From NCBI GenBank assembly GCA_910574835.1, contig CAJTDE010000043.1:1-32431 (forward strand): a DNA stretch of 32,431 nt. The letters are read 5' to 3'. Origin of the DNA: Clostridia bacterium (GTDB lineage Bacteria; Bacillota; Clostridia; Lachnospirales; Lachnospiraceae). Position numbers and translations under genes: made by a program. The notes beneath the pieces are model-generated. The model was not told the origin of the DNA. It searched no databases and saw only the letters and a list, made by a program, of their open reading frames with translations. Shown one piece after another: positions 1-7,867 of the stretch. Numbering within the stretch: position 1 is the stretch's first letter; every line of letters starts with the position of its first letter.

Positions 1-106
1 GTTATACTGGAAAGTTATCCACTTTTTACACTAAAGCAATGACGAAACAGAAATTTTATTTTCTCTGTTTTGTCCAAAAATCAATGTGCCCTTAACGGGG
101 TGCTGA

Positions 107-394
107 ACAGTTACCAAATATGTATTTAATTTTTCTATTGGCTCTATGCTTTTGATTTTCGGTTTCGCACTGGATTTGACAGTTAAGGTGCCAGGGTTAG
201 TTTTAAGGTTTGCAGCTTTAATACGGTATGCGTTTTTGATACATTTTACGGTTCAAAAATATATACATGTGATATGTGAACAGGTACATATAGACTATTA
301 TGAACATGGGTATTATATAACATTAACACTTGGATTAATCCTTACGTTTGTGCTATCGGCTGCATGGGAAAAAATTGTAGGTGTTAAAAAATAA
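107..394 (+). pseudogene. C-terminal remnant of an acyltransferase-3 family membrane protein
   Basis: The reading frame is open from just after a TGA at 104-106 to a TAA at 392-394. It encodes about 95 residues with no good ribosome binding site before its first ATG (146). The sequence is very hydrophobic. It contains a FLIHFTV segment followed by a final membrane helix and a short basic tail ending in VGVKK, which resembles the last helices of acyltransferase-3 (OafA/WecH-like) O-acyltransferases (YLIHFPV-like motif). Those proteins have 10 or more helices and usually exceed 330 residues, so this would be only the 3' end. The SGNH-like gene just downstream fits, since such proteins often partner acyltransferases in surface-polymer O-acylation. 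The family call is inference from a short stretch. Confidence 0.45.
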
Positions 395-630
395 TACTTT
401 TTTTGAATTACATATGTAAAGTGTGAATCTATAACCTGAATAAATCCATATGGGTTTTGGCGGTCTTCCGTCATTCGCCACGCCGTACTCTGTAGTATAC
501 CAATGTCCTCATGGATGATATAGCACGGAAAGGGAAAAGAAGAAACTATAAACCACCAGATTCATGCATTGTTTGTGCCGGAAGGCAGGGACGACGCAAG
601 GAGGGCATGCCGTACGGCGTGTTTGAAAAA

Positions 631-1716
631 ATGAAGCGTTTTCTTATTAAATTGCTAGGGGTTGTTCCAATTTTTATAGTTATTATATTTGTAAATTTTC
701 GAGTAGATCCTGCGAATATTTTTAAAAAAGACTATGAACGGAAAGCGGCAGAGATTCTTCTTTCAGGTCAAAGTGTTGTAGGAATGGATAATTATGATGA
801 GAGAATTTTGCAGGAAGAAATTATTCGAAGAATCAAAGAAACTCCGGATGCAATTATTATAGGTTCCAGTAGAGTGATGACGCTTTCCGATGAAGTGATA
901 GGAAACGAGGAAGAATATTGGAATCATGGGGTTTCGGGCGCAGGTATTCCGGACTATCTTGGGATTTTGGGTATCTATGATGAATATAGTGAACTCCCTG
1001 GACAGGTTATTATCGGGTTGGATCCGTGGATTTTAAATGATAACAGCGGGGATACAAGATATCAGTCTATTGCTAAATATGTAGATAGATTTAGAAAAAA
1101 AGTTGAAGGAACAGATAGCAGGATTCAACTGGAGCGAAATTCCTTTGAAAAAGAAATGCAATTGGTTTCACTGTCTTATTTTCAAAGCGCCTTTCATTTA
1201 GTTACTGAAAATCCAGAATTATTAAAAAAATCAGCGATTGAATTTTATGGTACGAACAAAAAGGATGTGGAGGATAGCATTCGCTATACGGATGGTAGTA
1301 TTGAGTATAATAAAGCTTTTAGAGAGCGAAGTGCAGAAGATACATTTGCAGATGCGAAAACATATGTATCGCAAGGGATATATCAAATTGAAAATTATCA
1401 AATGTTAAGTATGGAGAAACGCATGCTTTTTGAAAAAATGATAGATTATTTGCAAAAAGATGGAGTAGACGTTATTTTTTATCTGCCACCATATCATCCA
1501 TATGTTTATGAATACATAAAAGAAAATAAAAATTATGAAATGGTTCTTGAAGCGGAAAGATACTTTAGAAAAATAGCCGAGGGGGAAGGGATTAAATTAT
1601 ATGGCTCTTATAACCCAGAGACATTAGATTGTGTGGAAGAAGATTTTTTGGATGGTATGCATATGAAAAGAGAATGTATATCAAAATCTTGGAAACAAGT
1701 AAGTAATGTTTATTAA
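631..1716 (+). CDS. Membrane-anchored SGNH/DUF1574-like protein, probable surface-polymer modification
   Basis: From ATG 631 the protein has 361 residues. It opens with a basic MKRF and one hydrophobic helix (about residues 3-22), then an extracytoplasmic domain. Around residue 80 lies DAIIIGSSRVM, like the GSS/GxS block I of SGNH-fold proteins. Near the C-terminus FLDGMHMKRE resembles the block V DxxH site (D and H in DGMH). This pattern matches AlgX/DltD/DUF1574-type proteins linked to O-acetylation or alanylation of envelope polymers. The start is uncertain: a strong AAGGAGGG at 598-605 lies 1 base before ATG 607, 13 before GTG 619 and 25 before ATG 631. ATG 631 best fits the helix boundary. 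Codon use is AT-rich, unlike the core genes to the right. The gene follows the acyltransferase remnant, so it may be an orphan. Substrate unknown. Confidence 0.6.
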   Translation: MKRFLIKLLGVVPIFIVIIFVNFRVDPANIFKKDYERKAAEILLSGQSVVGMDNYDERILQEEIIRRIKETPDAIIIGSSRVMTLSDEVIGNEEEYWNHGVSGAGIPDYLGILGIYDEYSELPGQVIIGLDPWILNDNSGDTRYQSIAKYVDRFRKKVEGTDSRIQLERNSFEKEMQLVSLSYFQSAFHLVTENPELLKKSAIEFYGTNKKDVEDSIRYTDGSIEYNKAFRERSAEDTFADAKTYVSQGIYQIENYQMLSMEKRMLFEKMIDYLQKDGVDVIFYLPPYHPYVYEYIKENKNYEMVLEAERYFRKIAEGEGIKLYGSYNPETLDCVEEDFLDGMHMKRECISKSWKQVSNVY

Positions 1717-1737
1717 AGTTTCTCGCAAAAATTTACT

Positions 1738-1803
1738 GATAGTTTTTGTGGTGGAAACTTTGAGATAATCCGGAGAATGCTTTGCTCCATCGTTTATGAG
1801 TAA
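1738..1803 (+). pseudogene. Relic of an AAA-ATPase-like (PF09820-type) gene
   Basis: In one frame this stretch reads GGNFEIIRRMLCSIVYE and then a TAA stop. It closely parallels GNFERTRGMLCSIIGNE inside the intact AAA-ATPase-like protein encoded just downstream (near 2278-2331). Nothing else of the gene is recognisable on either side, so this is a short internal fragment. It suggests a second copy of the family once stood here and was mostly deleted. Confidence 0.55.
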
Positions 1804-1889
1804 TGTAACAATGAGTTCAAATATCCGGATGATTGTTAATCTTGTTGATATAAAATGGACTAATTGCTTAGGAATTTTCTTAAATTTTG

Positions 1890-1917
1890 TTGAACTTCCC
1901 CCAATATCTGTTAAAAT
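1890..1917 (+). promoter_or_regulatory. Putative sigma-A promoter of the AAA-ATPase-like gene
   Basis: TTGAAC at 1890-1895 and TAAAAT at 1912-1917 are separated by 16 bases. This gives a predicted start near 1924 and a leader of about 48 bases. A purine-rich AAGGGAGTGA lies about 10 bases before the ATG at 1972. Confidence 0.5.
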
Positions 1918-1971
1918 AAAAGTCAAGAATTCTATAAATATTAGCAGATTCCGCAAGGGAGTGAAGCGATC

Positions 1972-3693
1972 ATGAAAACAACCAAAAACCTGCCCATCGG
2001 CATCGAACATTTTGAAGAAATGCGCAGGGAAGACTTTTACTATGTAGATAAAACAGGGATGATAAAAGAACTGCTAGAAGACAAGGCAAAAGTGAATCTG
2101 TTCACCAGGCCAAGAAGATTCGGGAAATCCCTGAATATGAATATGCTCCAATATTTCTTTGAATACGGATGTGACAGCAGTCTTTTTGAAGGCCTTTCCA
2201 TAGAAAAAGAGGAGAATCTCTGCCAGGAATATATGGGGAAGTTCCCGGTGATTTCAATTACTTTGAAGGGCGCAGGCTCCGGAAACTTTGAGAGGACTCG
2301 GGGGATGCTTTGTTCCATTATAGGGAATGAAGCGATGAGGTTTCCATTTTTGAAGGAGAGTCCTCAGCTTTCTGATGAAGAAAAAGAGCAATACAAGCAG
2401 CTTGTGAACGTGGATACAAGCGGCCAACAGGCATTTATTATGCCGGATGCGGTACTTGAGGATAGTCTGCGGACGCTGTGCCGTCTGCTCCGGAAGCATT
2501 ATAGCCAGAAAGTGATTCTTTTGATCGACGAATATGATGTTCCCTTGGATAAGGCGCAGCATAATGGCTATTATGATGAGATGCTGAATTTGATAAGAGG
2601 AATGCTGGGGCAGGCGCTGAAAACAAATGACAGTCTTCAGTTTGCCGTGCTGACGGGATGTCTGCGTGTTGCGAAGGAAAGCATTTTTACAGGTCTGAAT
2701 AATCTAAGGGTTCTGTCAATAACCGGTGTGCAGTTTGACGAATATTTTGGTTTTACGGATCGAGAGGTTCGGGAGCTGCTGAAGTTTTATAGCTTGGAGA
2801 ACAAATATGACGCAATAAAAGAATGGTATGACGGATATCGGTTCGGAAATAAAGATGTCTACTGTCCGTGGGATGTGATTAATTATGTAAGTCTCCTGCG
2901 TGCGGATCCGGAAGCCTCTCCAAAGGCCTTTTGGATCAATACCAGTGGAAATGATGTGATTCGGACCTTTCTTCGGATGGCAAAAGGAGGCGTGAAACGG
3001 GAGATTGAGGAGTTGATCAATGGCGGAACGGTTGCGAAGAGGCTGAATGAGGAGTTAACCTACCGTGATTTATACAGCAGTATTGATAATCTTTGGAGCG
3101 TACTCTTCACCACAGGATATCTGACGAGACGGGGCGAAATGACGGATGAGACCTGCGAGCTGGCAATTCCCAATTTTGAAATCCGGAAGATTTTTATGGA
3201 GCAGGTCATGGAATGGTTCCAGGAAGAAGCCAGAAGGGATGCCGCAAGTCTGGATGCATTTTGTGATGCATTTCCGAAAGGAGATGTAGATACCATTGAG
3301 GAACAATTAAATGCTTACCTTTGGAAAACAATTGGTATCCGTGATACCGGTGCTCGAAAGGGCAGAAAAGAAAATTTTTACCACGGACTTTTATTGGGAT
3401 TGCTGAGCCATAAAGAAGATTGGTACATTGTATCCAATGCGGAGTCGGGAGAGGGCTACAGCGATATTTTAATAGAGATAGAAGATGAACGGATCGGAAT
3501 TGTCATAGAGGTAAAATATCCGGATGAGAACAGTCTGGAAATCGAATGCCAGAAAGCCCTTGAACAGATCGAAAAAATGAGTTATGATGCTAAGCTCTAT
3601 CAGGATGGAATGACCACGATTTTAAAATATGGAATTGCATACAGGAAGAAGAGCTGTATGGTGAGACTTGGAATGATCTGTGAAACAGCATAA
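1972..3693 (+). CDS. AAA-ATPase-like / PD-(D/E)XK nuclease-like protein (PF09820 + DUF1703 type)
   Basis: 573 residues, the usual length for the family. The N-terminus (IGIEHFEEMRREDFYYVDKT) is the typical opening of PF09820 proteins. TRPRRFGKS (residues 45-53) is the P-loop-like motif and VILLIDEYDVPL (about 181-192) the Walker-B-like motif. The C-terminal part has GYSDILI and IGIVIEVKYP (about 495-517), matching the acid-xxx-E-x-K core of the PD-(D/E)XK/DUF1703 domain. These proteins are highly multicopy in Lachnospiraceae and Bacteroidetes and their biological role is not settled. A link to mobile DNA or defence is often suspected but unproven. The gene appears intact, has its own promoter, and sits beside a relic of the same family. 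It ends just before a repeat/terminator region. Confidence 0.85.
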   Translation: MKTTKNLPIGIEHFEEMRREDFYYVDKTGMIKELLEDKAKVNLFTRPRRFGKSLNMNMLQYFFEYGCDSSLFEGLSIEKEENLCQEYMGKFPVISITLKGAGSGNFERTRGMLCSIIGNEAMRFPFLKESPQLSDEEKEQYKQLVNVDTSGQQAFIMPDAVLEDSLRTLCRLLRKHYSQKVILLIDEYDVPLDKAQHNGYYDEMLNLIRGMLGQALKTNDSLQFAVLTGCLRVAKESIFTGLNNLRVLSITGVQFDEYFGFTDREVRELLKFYSLENKYDAIKEWYDGYRFGNKDVYCPWDVINYVSLLRADPEASPKAFWINTSGNDVIRTFLRMAKGGVKREIEELINGGTVAKRLNEELTYRDLYSSIDNLWSVLFTTGYLTRRGEMTDETCELAIPNFEIRKIFMEQVMEWFQEEARRDAASLDAFCDAFPKGDVDTIEEQLNAYLWKTIGIRDTGARKGRKENFYHGLLLGLLSHKEDWYIVSNAESGEGYSDILIEIEDERIGIVIEVKYPDENSLEIECQKALEQIEKMSYDAKLYQDGMTTILKYGIAYRKKSCMVRLGMICETA

Positions 3694-3749
3694 ATTTATT
3701 ACGCTATCCTCAAACCTCAAACGGGATTGTTACAAAATAAGACATCAGC

Positions 3750-3823
3750 TATTTCCATATCCTGTGTTCGGACGATTCATGTACACTGGATATTGGCATG
3801 TCCATTTGGCGACTGCCGCGACG
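3750..3823 (+). repeat. Composite repeat: half of the large palindrome fused to the two-hairpin element
   Basis: Bases 3753-3784 match the left-arm core of the palindromes at 10019-10244 and 12229-12465 (TTTCCATATCC, then TGTTCGGACG). The match stops after TGTACAC, and no opposite arm follows. From 3794 to 3821 a 28-base stretch is identical to 24679-24706 in the disrupted pseudogene. The adjoining hairpin at 3824-3859 is the second half of that element. So two repeat families abut here. Confidence 0.7.
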
Positions 3824-3859
3824 GTCAAATACCCCGCAACTTGCTGCGGGGTATTTGAC
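3824..3859. terminator. Perfect 15-bp hairpin between convergent genes, probable bidirectional terminator
   Basis: GTCAAATACCCCGCA (3824-3838) pairs perfectly with 3845-3859 around a 6-base loop. It lies between the convergent 3' ends at 3693 (plus) and 3900 (minus). Flanking T/A-rich bases are short, so it may act weakly. The hairpin is also part of a dispersed repeat. Confidence 0.6.
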
Positions 3860-3899
3860 TTTACAACAGCCCCATTTTTATACTCCGCATGTAATCCGG

Positions 3900-5186
3900 T
3901 TACATTTCTGCTGCCATATCTTCGATTTCATCCTCCCGCGGCAAATAAATATGCACCTTATCAATCCGATTCTTATCCACCTCATCCACCACCAACCGAA
4001 TCCCATTCTCCGTAGTCACGGATTCCCCGGCCTGGGGCAGACGGTCCAGAAGTTCAATCACAATACCTCCGATAGAATCATAATCCTCCGACTCAAGCTC
4101 CAGACCAATCTGGTCCTGCAGATCCTCAAGCTTCGAAGAACCTTCCACAATGTACTCATAATCACTGATTTTCTGAATCAGCTCCGCCTCGGAACCATCA
4201 TACTCATCCCGAATCTCCCCTACAATCTCTTCCAGAAGATCCTCTAAAGTCACAAGCCCCACCGTTGCCCCATACTCATCCAGAACAATCGCAAGACTGA
4301 TGGAATTTTCACGCATCTCCATCATCAGCTCCGAAGACTTTTTAAACTCATGTGTAAAATAAGCTTCCCGGAGAATATGCCGCACATCAAAATGCTCCTT
4401 ATTCTCGTAGAGAATCAGATCCTTCACATTCAGAATACCAAGAATATTGTCCCGGTGCTCCTCATAAACCGGAAGCCTGGTAAACAAATTCTCTCTATAT
4501 ACTTCAATGGTTTCTTCATAAGTAGCATTGACATTTAAAAAGGTCATATCCACTCTGGGAACCATAATATCCTTTGCCTGATGGTCATCCAGATCAAACA
4601 CATTGTTGATCATCTTGCGCTCTTCACTCTCAATAGCGCCGTCCTGGTGGCTGACCTCCACAATGGTACGAATCTCATCCTCCGTATAAATATCATTGCG
4701 CTTATTGGGATCTATCCGCAGAAGCTTCAGCACGCCCATAGAAAATGCATTGATAATAAAAATAAGAGGCGTGGCAATCTGCATCCAGGTATAAACCACT
4801 CCGGCAAACCGCAGGGACAGCTTTTCCGCTGAAAGCGTAGCGCAGGTTTTCGGTGTAATCTCTCCAAAAACCAGTACCAGGAAGGTCAGAATACCTGTTG
4901 CGATACCGGCTCCGGCGCTTCCGAAAGCTTTGGTAGCAATGACAGTACCGAGAGAGGACAGACTCATATTAACAATATTATTTCCTATCAAAATGGCGCT
5001 GAGCATCTTCGACGGTTCGTCCAGAATTTTCTGAAGGCGCAGAGCACGCTTGTCCCCCTCTTCCACCAGGGTTAAAACTCTGATTTTGTTTACGGTAGTT
5101 AACGCAGTCTCCGCAGAAGAAAAAAATGCGGAAAGACCTAACAACAGCAGCAATACGGCCAATTGTATGGCGTCACTTGAATCCAA
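3900..5186 (-). CDS. HlyC/CorC (CNNM-CBS) family membrane protein
   Basis: 428 residues. The N-terminal third is a DUF21/CNNM membrane domain with the typical opening LGLSAFFSSAETALTTVNK and the conserved LVFGEITPKT. A CBS pair follows (about 205-325, with DIMVPRVDM and GLVTLEDLLEEIVGEIRDEYD). The C-terminal CorC_HlyC domain (about 345-420) ends in an acidic tail. Members are implicated in Mg2+/Co2+ efflux or homeostasis; the older haemolysin label is historical. The start ATG is preceded on the minus strand by a GGAG-type site and the promoter at 5276-5304. The gene stands alone and is convergent with the AAA-ATPase-like gene. Confidence 0.9.
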   Translation of the reverse strand: MDSSDAIQLAVLLLLLGLSAFFSSAETALTTVNKIRVLTLVEEGDKRALRLQKILDEPSKMLSAILIGNNIVNMSLSSLGTVIATKAFGSAGAGIATGILTFLVLVFGEITPKTCATLSAEKLSLRFAGVVYTWMQIATPLIFIINAFSMGVLKLLRIDPNKRNDIYTEDEIRTIVEVSHQDGAIESEERKMINNVFDLDDHQAKDIMVPRVDMTFLNVNATYEETIEVYRENLFTRLPVYEEHRDNILGILNVKDLILYENKEHFDVRHILREAYFTHEFKKSSELMMEMRENSISLAIVLDEYGATVGLVTLEDLLEEIVGEIRDEYDGSEAELIQKISDYEYIVEGSSKLEDLQDQIGLELESEDYDSIGGIVIELLDRLPQAGESVTTENGIRLVVDEVDKNRIDKVHIYLPREDEIEDMAAEM

Positions 5187-5275
5187 GAAAAGTTCACTCC
5201 TTTGTATGATGTGCCGTTTGGAAGTGGAGCAAAAGCAGCTCCGTTCCGTTTCGACAGTAATAAAGTATCTTTTTT

Positions 5276-5304
5276 ACTATACAATATTTTTAAGGGAAAT
5301 GCAA
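5276..5304 (-). promoter_or_regulatory. Promoter of the CorC-type gene
   Basis: Read on the minus strand: TTGCAT (5304-5299), a 17-base spacer, then TATAGT (5281-5276). The predicted start is near 5269, leaving a leader of about 80 bases that contains a small GGAGC/GCTCC hairpin. Confidence 0.65.
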
Positions 5305-5316
5305 GTATGGAGCAAA

Positions 5317-5469
5317 CTTTTGGCAAAAAGCTTTTGGCAAAAAGCACATTAGCTTCGGCTTTGGTTTTGACTCATGCTTTGACACATCTTCGGCAAAAGA
5401 AATCTGCAAAAAGAAGGCACAGCGGGCTATTGCTCACACCCACGCCAACCGCCTTGCTGATTGGCGTGG
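5317..5469. repeat. Intergenic region with a 14-bp tandem duplication and a small hairpin
   Basis: The 329-base gap between the two minus-strand genes (5187-5515) holds no credible gene. CTTTTGGCAAAAAG occurs twice in perfect tandem (5317-5330, 5331-5344). CCACGCCAA (5440-5448) pairs with TTGGCGTGG (5461-5469), a 9-bp hairpin 47 bases beyond the stop of the TIGR04086-type gene. It has no T-run on either strand, so terminator function is doubtful. Confidence 0.5.
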
Positions 5470-5515
5470 AGCCGATAGAATGAGAAAGCCAAAAAAACTG
5501 CTCCAAGACACCGGA

Positions 5516-5890
5516 CTAAGACACCATCCCCCCTAAGGTCCCGCCGGCCGTGCACAGGATCAGTGTGGTGACAAAGTGGGAAGACCCGCCTCCGAAGCCC
5601 TGGTTTACGGCAAGGGAAATCAGAGCAAGTATAGCAAAATAGAGAAGCCCTGCGGCGGCGCCCCACAGGAATTTCCGGGCCTTCATCATTTTACCCTCCA
5701 AAAAGCCGCCAAGAAAGCTGGAAATCACATATACAATGATAATTCCGATATTGACTTTAGGTTCCGAAAGCTGAAACTTATACAGCAGAAGGGCCAGGAA
5801 TAAAAGCAGGATTCCTGTGATAATATAAGCGCTCAAAAGGGATTTCAGCATCCGTATTGCTATGTTCTGATAAGATTTTCCTTTTTCCAT
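5516..5890 (-). CDS. TIGR04086/DUF3792-type small membrane protein
   Basis: 124 residues with four predicted membrane helices (about 15-38, 47-65, 71-92, 100-122), glycine-rich helix interfaces (SSFLGGFLEGKMMKARKFLWG) and a soluble basic N-terminus. Length and pattern fit the TIGR04086 (YrzE/DUF3792) family. From knowledge of clostridial genomes, that family is commonly encoded just upstream of the SCIFF peptide. Here it sits next to scfA but on the opposite strand, so the two share a 165-base divergent intergenic region. The ribosome binding site GGGGAGGAA lies 5-6 bases before the ATG. Function unknown. The family name is from memory of gene context and fold, not a search. Confidence 0.65.
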   Translation of the reverse strand: MEKGKSYQNIAIRMLKSLLSAYIITGILLLFLALLLYKFQLSEPKVNIGIIIVYVISSFLGGFLEGKMMKARKFLWGAAAGLLYFAILALISLAVNQGFGGGSSHFVTTLILCTAGGTLGGMVS

Positions 5891-5983
5891 CGTGTTCCTC
5901 CCCGGATCAGATACTGGGGAACCGTCCTTTGCATGACAGTCCCTTATTTAAGACAATATATGAACAGGCCGGTAAAAAAATAC

Positions 5984-6012
5984 TTTTAAATTACTGCGGA
6001 GTGTGCTATACT
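5984..6012 (+). promoter_or_regulatory. Putative promoter of scfA
   Basis: TATACT at 6007-6012 follows TTTTAA at 5984-5989 with a 17-base spacer. The predicted start is near 6019, leaving a leader of under 40 bases that carries a strong AGGAGG (6041-6046) before scfA. The -35 is weak. Confidence 0.5.
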
Positions 6013-6055
6013 GCTACCATGTATTATAGGAACATAAAATAGGAGGGCGAAGAGG

Positions 6056-6199
6056 ATGAAACACATTCAGACTTTGAACACACAGATTTTACAGAATACC
6101 GTAAAAAAGGGCGGCTGCGGCGAGTGCCAGACTTCCTGCCAGTCCGCATGCAAGACTTCCTGCACGGTAGGCAACCAGACCTGTGAGAATCACAAATAA
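6056..6199 (+). CDS. scfA: SCIFF six-cysteine ranthipeptide precursor
   Basis: 47 residues. The leader MKHIQTLNTQILQ is followed by a core with exactly six cysteines (positions 21, 24, 28, 32, 36 and 43) interspersed with Ser and Thr, ending ENHK. This is the SCIFF (six cysteines in forty-five) signature. In characterised SCIFF systems the maturase forms Cys-to-acceptor (often Thr) thioether bridges. The mature product's role is not firmly established, with quorum sensing or regulation proposed. AGGAGG lies 9 bases before the ATG. A hairpin separates the gene from the maturase at 6298, as expected when the peptide must be made in excess of its enzyme. Confidence 0.95.
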   Translation: MKHIQTLNTQILQNTVKKGGCGECQTSCQSACKTSCTVGNQTCENHK

Positions 6200-6222
6200 G
6201 AAACAGCACAAGAAACAAAAAC

Positions 6223-6272
6223 AAGGGTGTCTCAAAAGCCCAAAGAAGTAGGCAGGCTTTTGGGACATCCTT
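6223..6272 (+). terminator. Hairpin between scfA and scfB, probable attenuator or partial terminator
   Basis: Bases 6223-6240 pair with 6255-6272: 18 positions, two of them G-U or mismatched, around a 14-base loop. Only two T residues end the right arm and no T-run follows. Partial termination or 3'-end protection of the scfA transcript is more likely than full termination. The next gene starts 26 bases later. Confidence 0.65.
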
Positions 6273-6297
6273 ATTGTGCGGAAGAAAGGGGACAAAG

Positions 6298-7665
6298 ATG
6301 GTCCATTTATATAGAAATAACGGCTGCAACATCGCGTTAGATGTAAACAGCGGAGCCGTTCACGTAGTAGATGATCTGGCTTATGAGGCAATTGCCCTCT
6401 TCGAAACATACGGCCAGGAAGAAATCCTTGACAAGCTTCGGGATCGATATGAAGAACAGGAGATCCGGGAAGTCCTTGAGGACATAGAAGAACTGAAAAA
6501 ACAGGGAACTCTGTTTACGGAGGACACCTATCGGGACAAAATCATAGATTTCAAAAAACGCTCCACCGTGGTCAAGGCCCTGTGTCTGCACATTGCCCAT
6601 GACTGCAACCTGGCCTGCCAGTACTGCTTCGCGGAAGAGGGAGAATATCACGGACGCCGTGCGCTCATGAGCTACGAGGTGGGAAAACAGGCGTTAGACT
6701 TCCTGATATCCAATTCCGGAAGCCGCCGGAATCTGGAGGTAGACTTCTTCGGCGGCGAACCCCTGATGAACTGGCAGGTGGTCAAGGACCTAGTGGCCTA
6801 CGGCCGGGAGCAGGAGAAGCTTCACGGCAAAAAGTTCCGTTTTACGCTGACCACCAACGGAGTGCTGCTCAATGACGAAGTAATGGAATTTGCCAACCGG
6901 GAAATGAGCAATGTAGTCTTAAGCATTGACGGCCGGCAGCAGGTTCACGATAAAATGCGCCCCTTCCGGAACGGCAAAGGAAGCTACGAACTGGTAGTAC
7001 CCAAGTTCCAAAAGCTGGCAAAAAGCCGCAATCAGAATAATTACTATGTCCGGGGCACCTTTACCCGGAATAACCTGGATTTTAGCGAGGATGTGCTCCA
7101 TCTGGCGGACCTGGGCTTTCGGCAGATTTCCGTGGAACCGGTGGTAGCGCCCCCCGAAGCGCCCTATGCAATCCGGGAGGAGGACATTCCGGTTCTCTGC
7201 GAGCAGTATGATCGGCTGGCGGCTGAGATGGTGAAGCGTCACGGAAAGGAAAATGATTTCAATTTCTTCCATTTTATGATTGATTTGACCGGCGGCCCCT
7301 GCGTCTACAAGCGTCTGTCAGGCTGCGGCTCCGGCACGGAATATCTGGCGGTAACCCCTTGGGGAGATCTCTACCCCTGCCATCAGTTTGTAGGAGAAGA
7401 GAAGTTCCTTATGGGAAATGTTTTCGACGGGATTCAAAATACGGATCTGCGGGACGAATTTAAGAGCTGCAATGTGTACGCCAAAGAAAAATGCCGAAAC
7501 TGCTTTGCAAAATTTTACTGCAGCGGCGGCTGCGCTGCCAATTCCTACAATTTCCACGGCTCCATCAACGATGCCTACGATATCGGGTGCGAGCTGCAGA
7601 GAAAACGTGTGGAGTGCGCCATTATGATCAAAGCAGCCACAGCAGGAAATGCGGAAAATGCTTAA
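6298..7665 (+). CDS. scfB: SCIFF peptide maturase, radical SAM/SPASM thioether-forming enzyme
   Basis: 455 residues. The N-terminus (about 1-90) looks like a PqqD/RRE-type leader-binding region. The radical SAM cluster motif is C103-NLA-C107-QY-C110, followed by FFGGEP, which binds SAM. The C-terminal third is a SPASM/twitch domain with many cysteines (SGCGSG, YPCHQF, CRNCFAKFYCSGGC, GCELQ) for auxiliary Fe-S clusters. The enzyme installs thioether bridges on the SCIFF peptide made by the gene just upstream. ATG 6298 was chosen because GAAAGGGG sits just before it; the upstream in-frame codons lie inside the hairpin end. GC-rich codon use matches the core chromosome. Identification is firm from motif and context. 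Confidence 0.95.
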   Translation: MVHLYRNNGCNIALDVNSGAVHVVDDLAYEAIALFETYGQEEILDKLRDRYEEQEIREVLEDIEELKKQGTLFTEDTYRDKIIDFKKRSTVVKALCLHIAHDCNLACQYCFAEEGEYHGRRALMSYEVGKQALDFLISNSGSRRNLEVDFFGGEPLMNWQVVKDLVAYGREQEKLHGKKFRFTLTTNGVLLNDEVMEFANREMSNVVLSIDGRQQVHDKMRPFRNGKGSYELVVPKFQKLAKSRNQNNYYVRGTFTRNNLDFSEDVLHLADLGFRQISVEPVVAPPEAPYAIREEDIPVLCEQYDRLAAEMVKRHGKENDFNFFHFMIDLTGGPCVYKRLSGCGSGTEYLAVTPWGDLYPCHQFVGEEKFLMGNVFDGIQNTDLRDEFKSCNVYAKEKCRNCFAKFYCSGGCAANSYNFHGSINDAYDIGCELQRKRVECAIMIKAATAGNAENA

Positions 7666-7867
7666 TTGCAAAGCAATGCATACCCTGATTAAGATGGATT
7701 TCACCAAGCATATCTCCTGAATACTGCACCCAAGCATATACCGATAAGACGGAGAGATCCGGTTTGTTTAAGGTAAACTTTGCAGGTATACCATAATATA
7801 TCCTTGTGAGGAACGAAAAAAGCAATATAGGGATGGAAGAAAAAAGAAAGAAGGCTGAGTTAGTACT

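Noticed and set aside
480-621. 10-bp inverted repeat CACGCCGTAC / GTACGGCGTG flanking the 5' end of the SGNH-like gene
   Set aside because: The match does not extend past 10 bases and no further structure or insertion pattern supports an element; may be chance or an old relic.
5440-5469. Terminator for the TIGR04086-type gene
   Set aside because: A clean 9-bp stem, but without a T-run in either direction; listed only as a hairpin.
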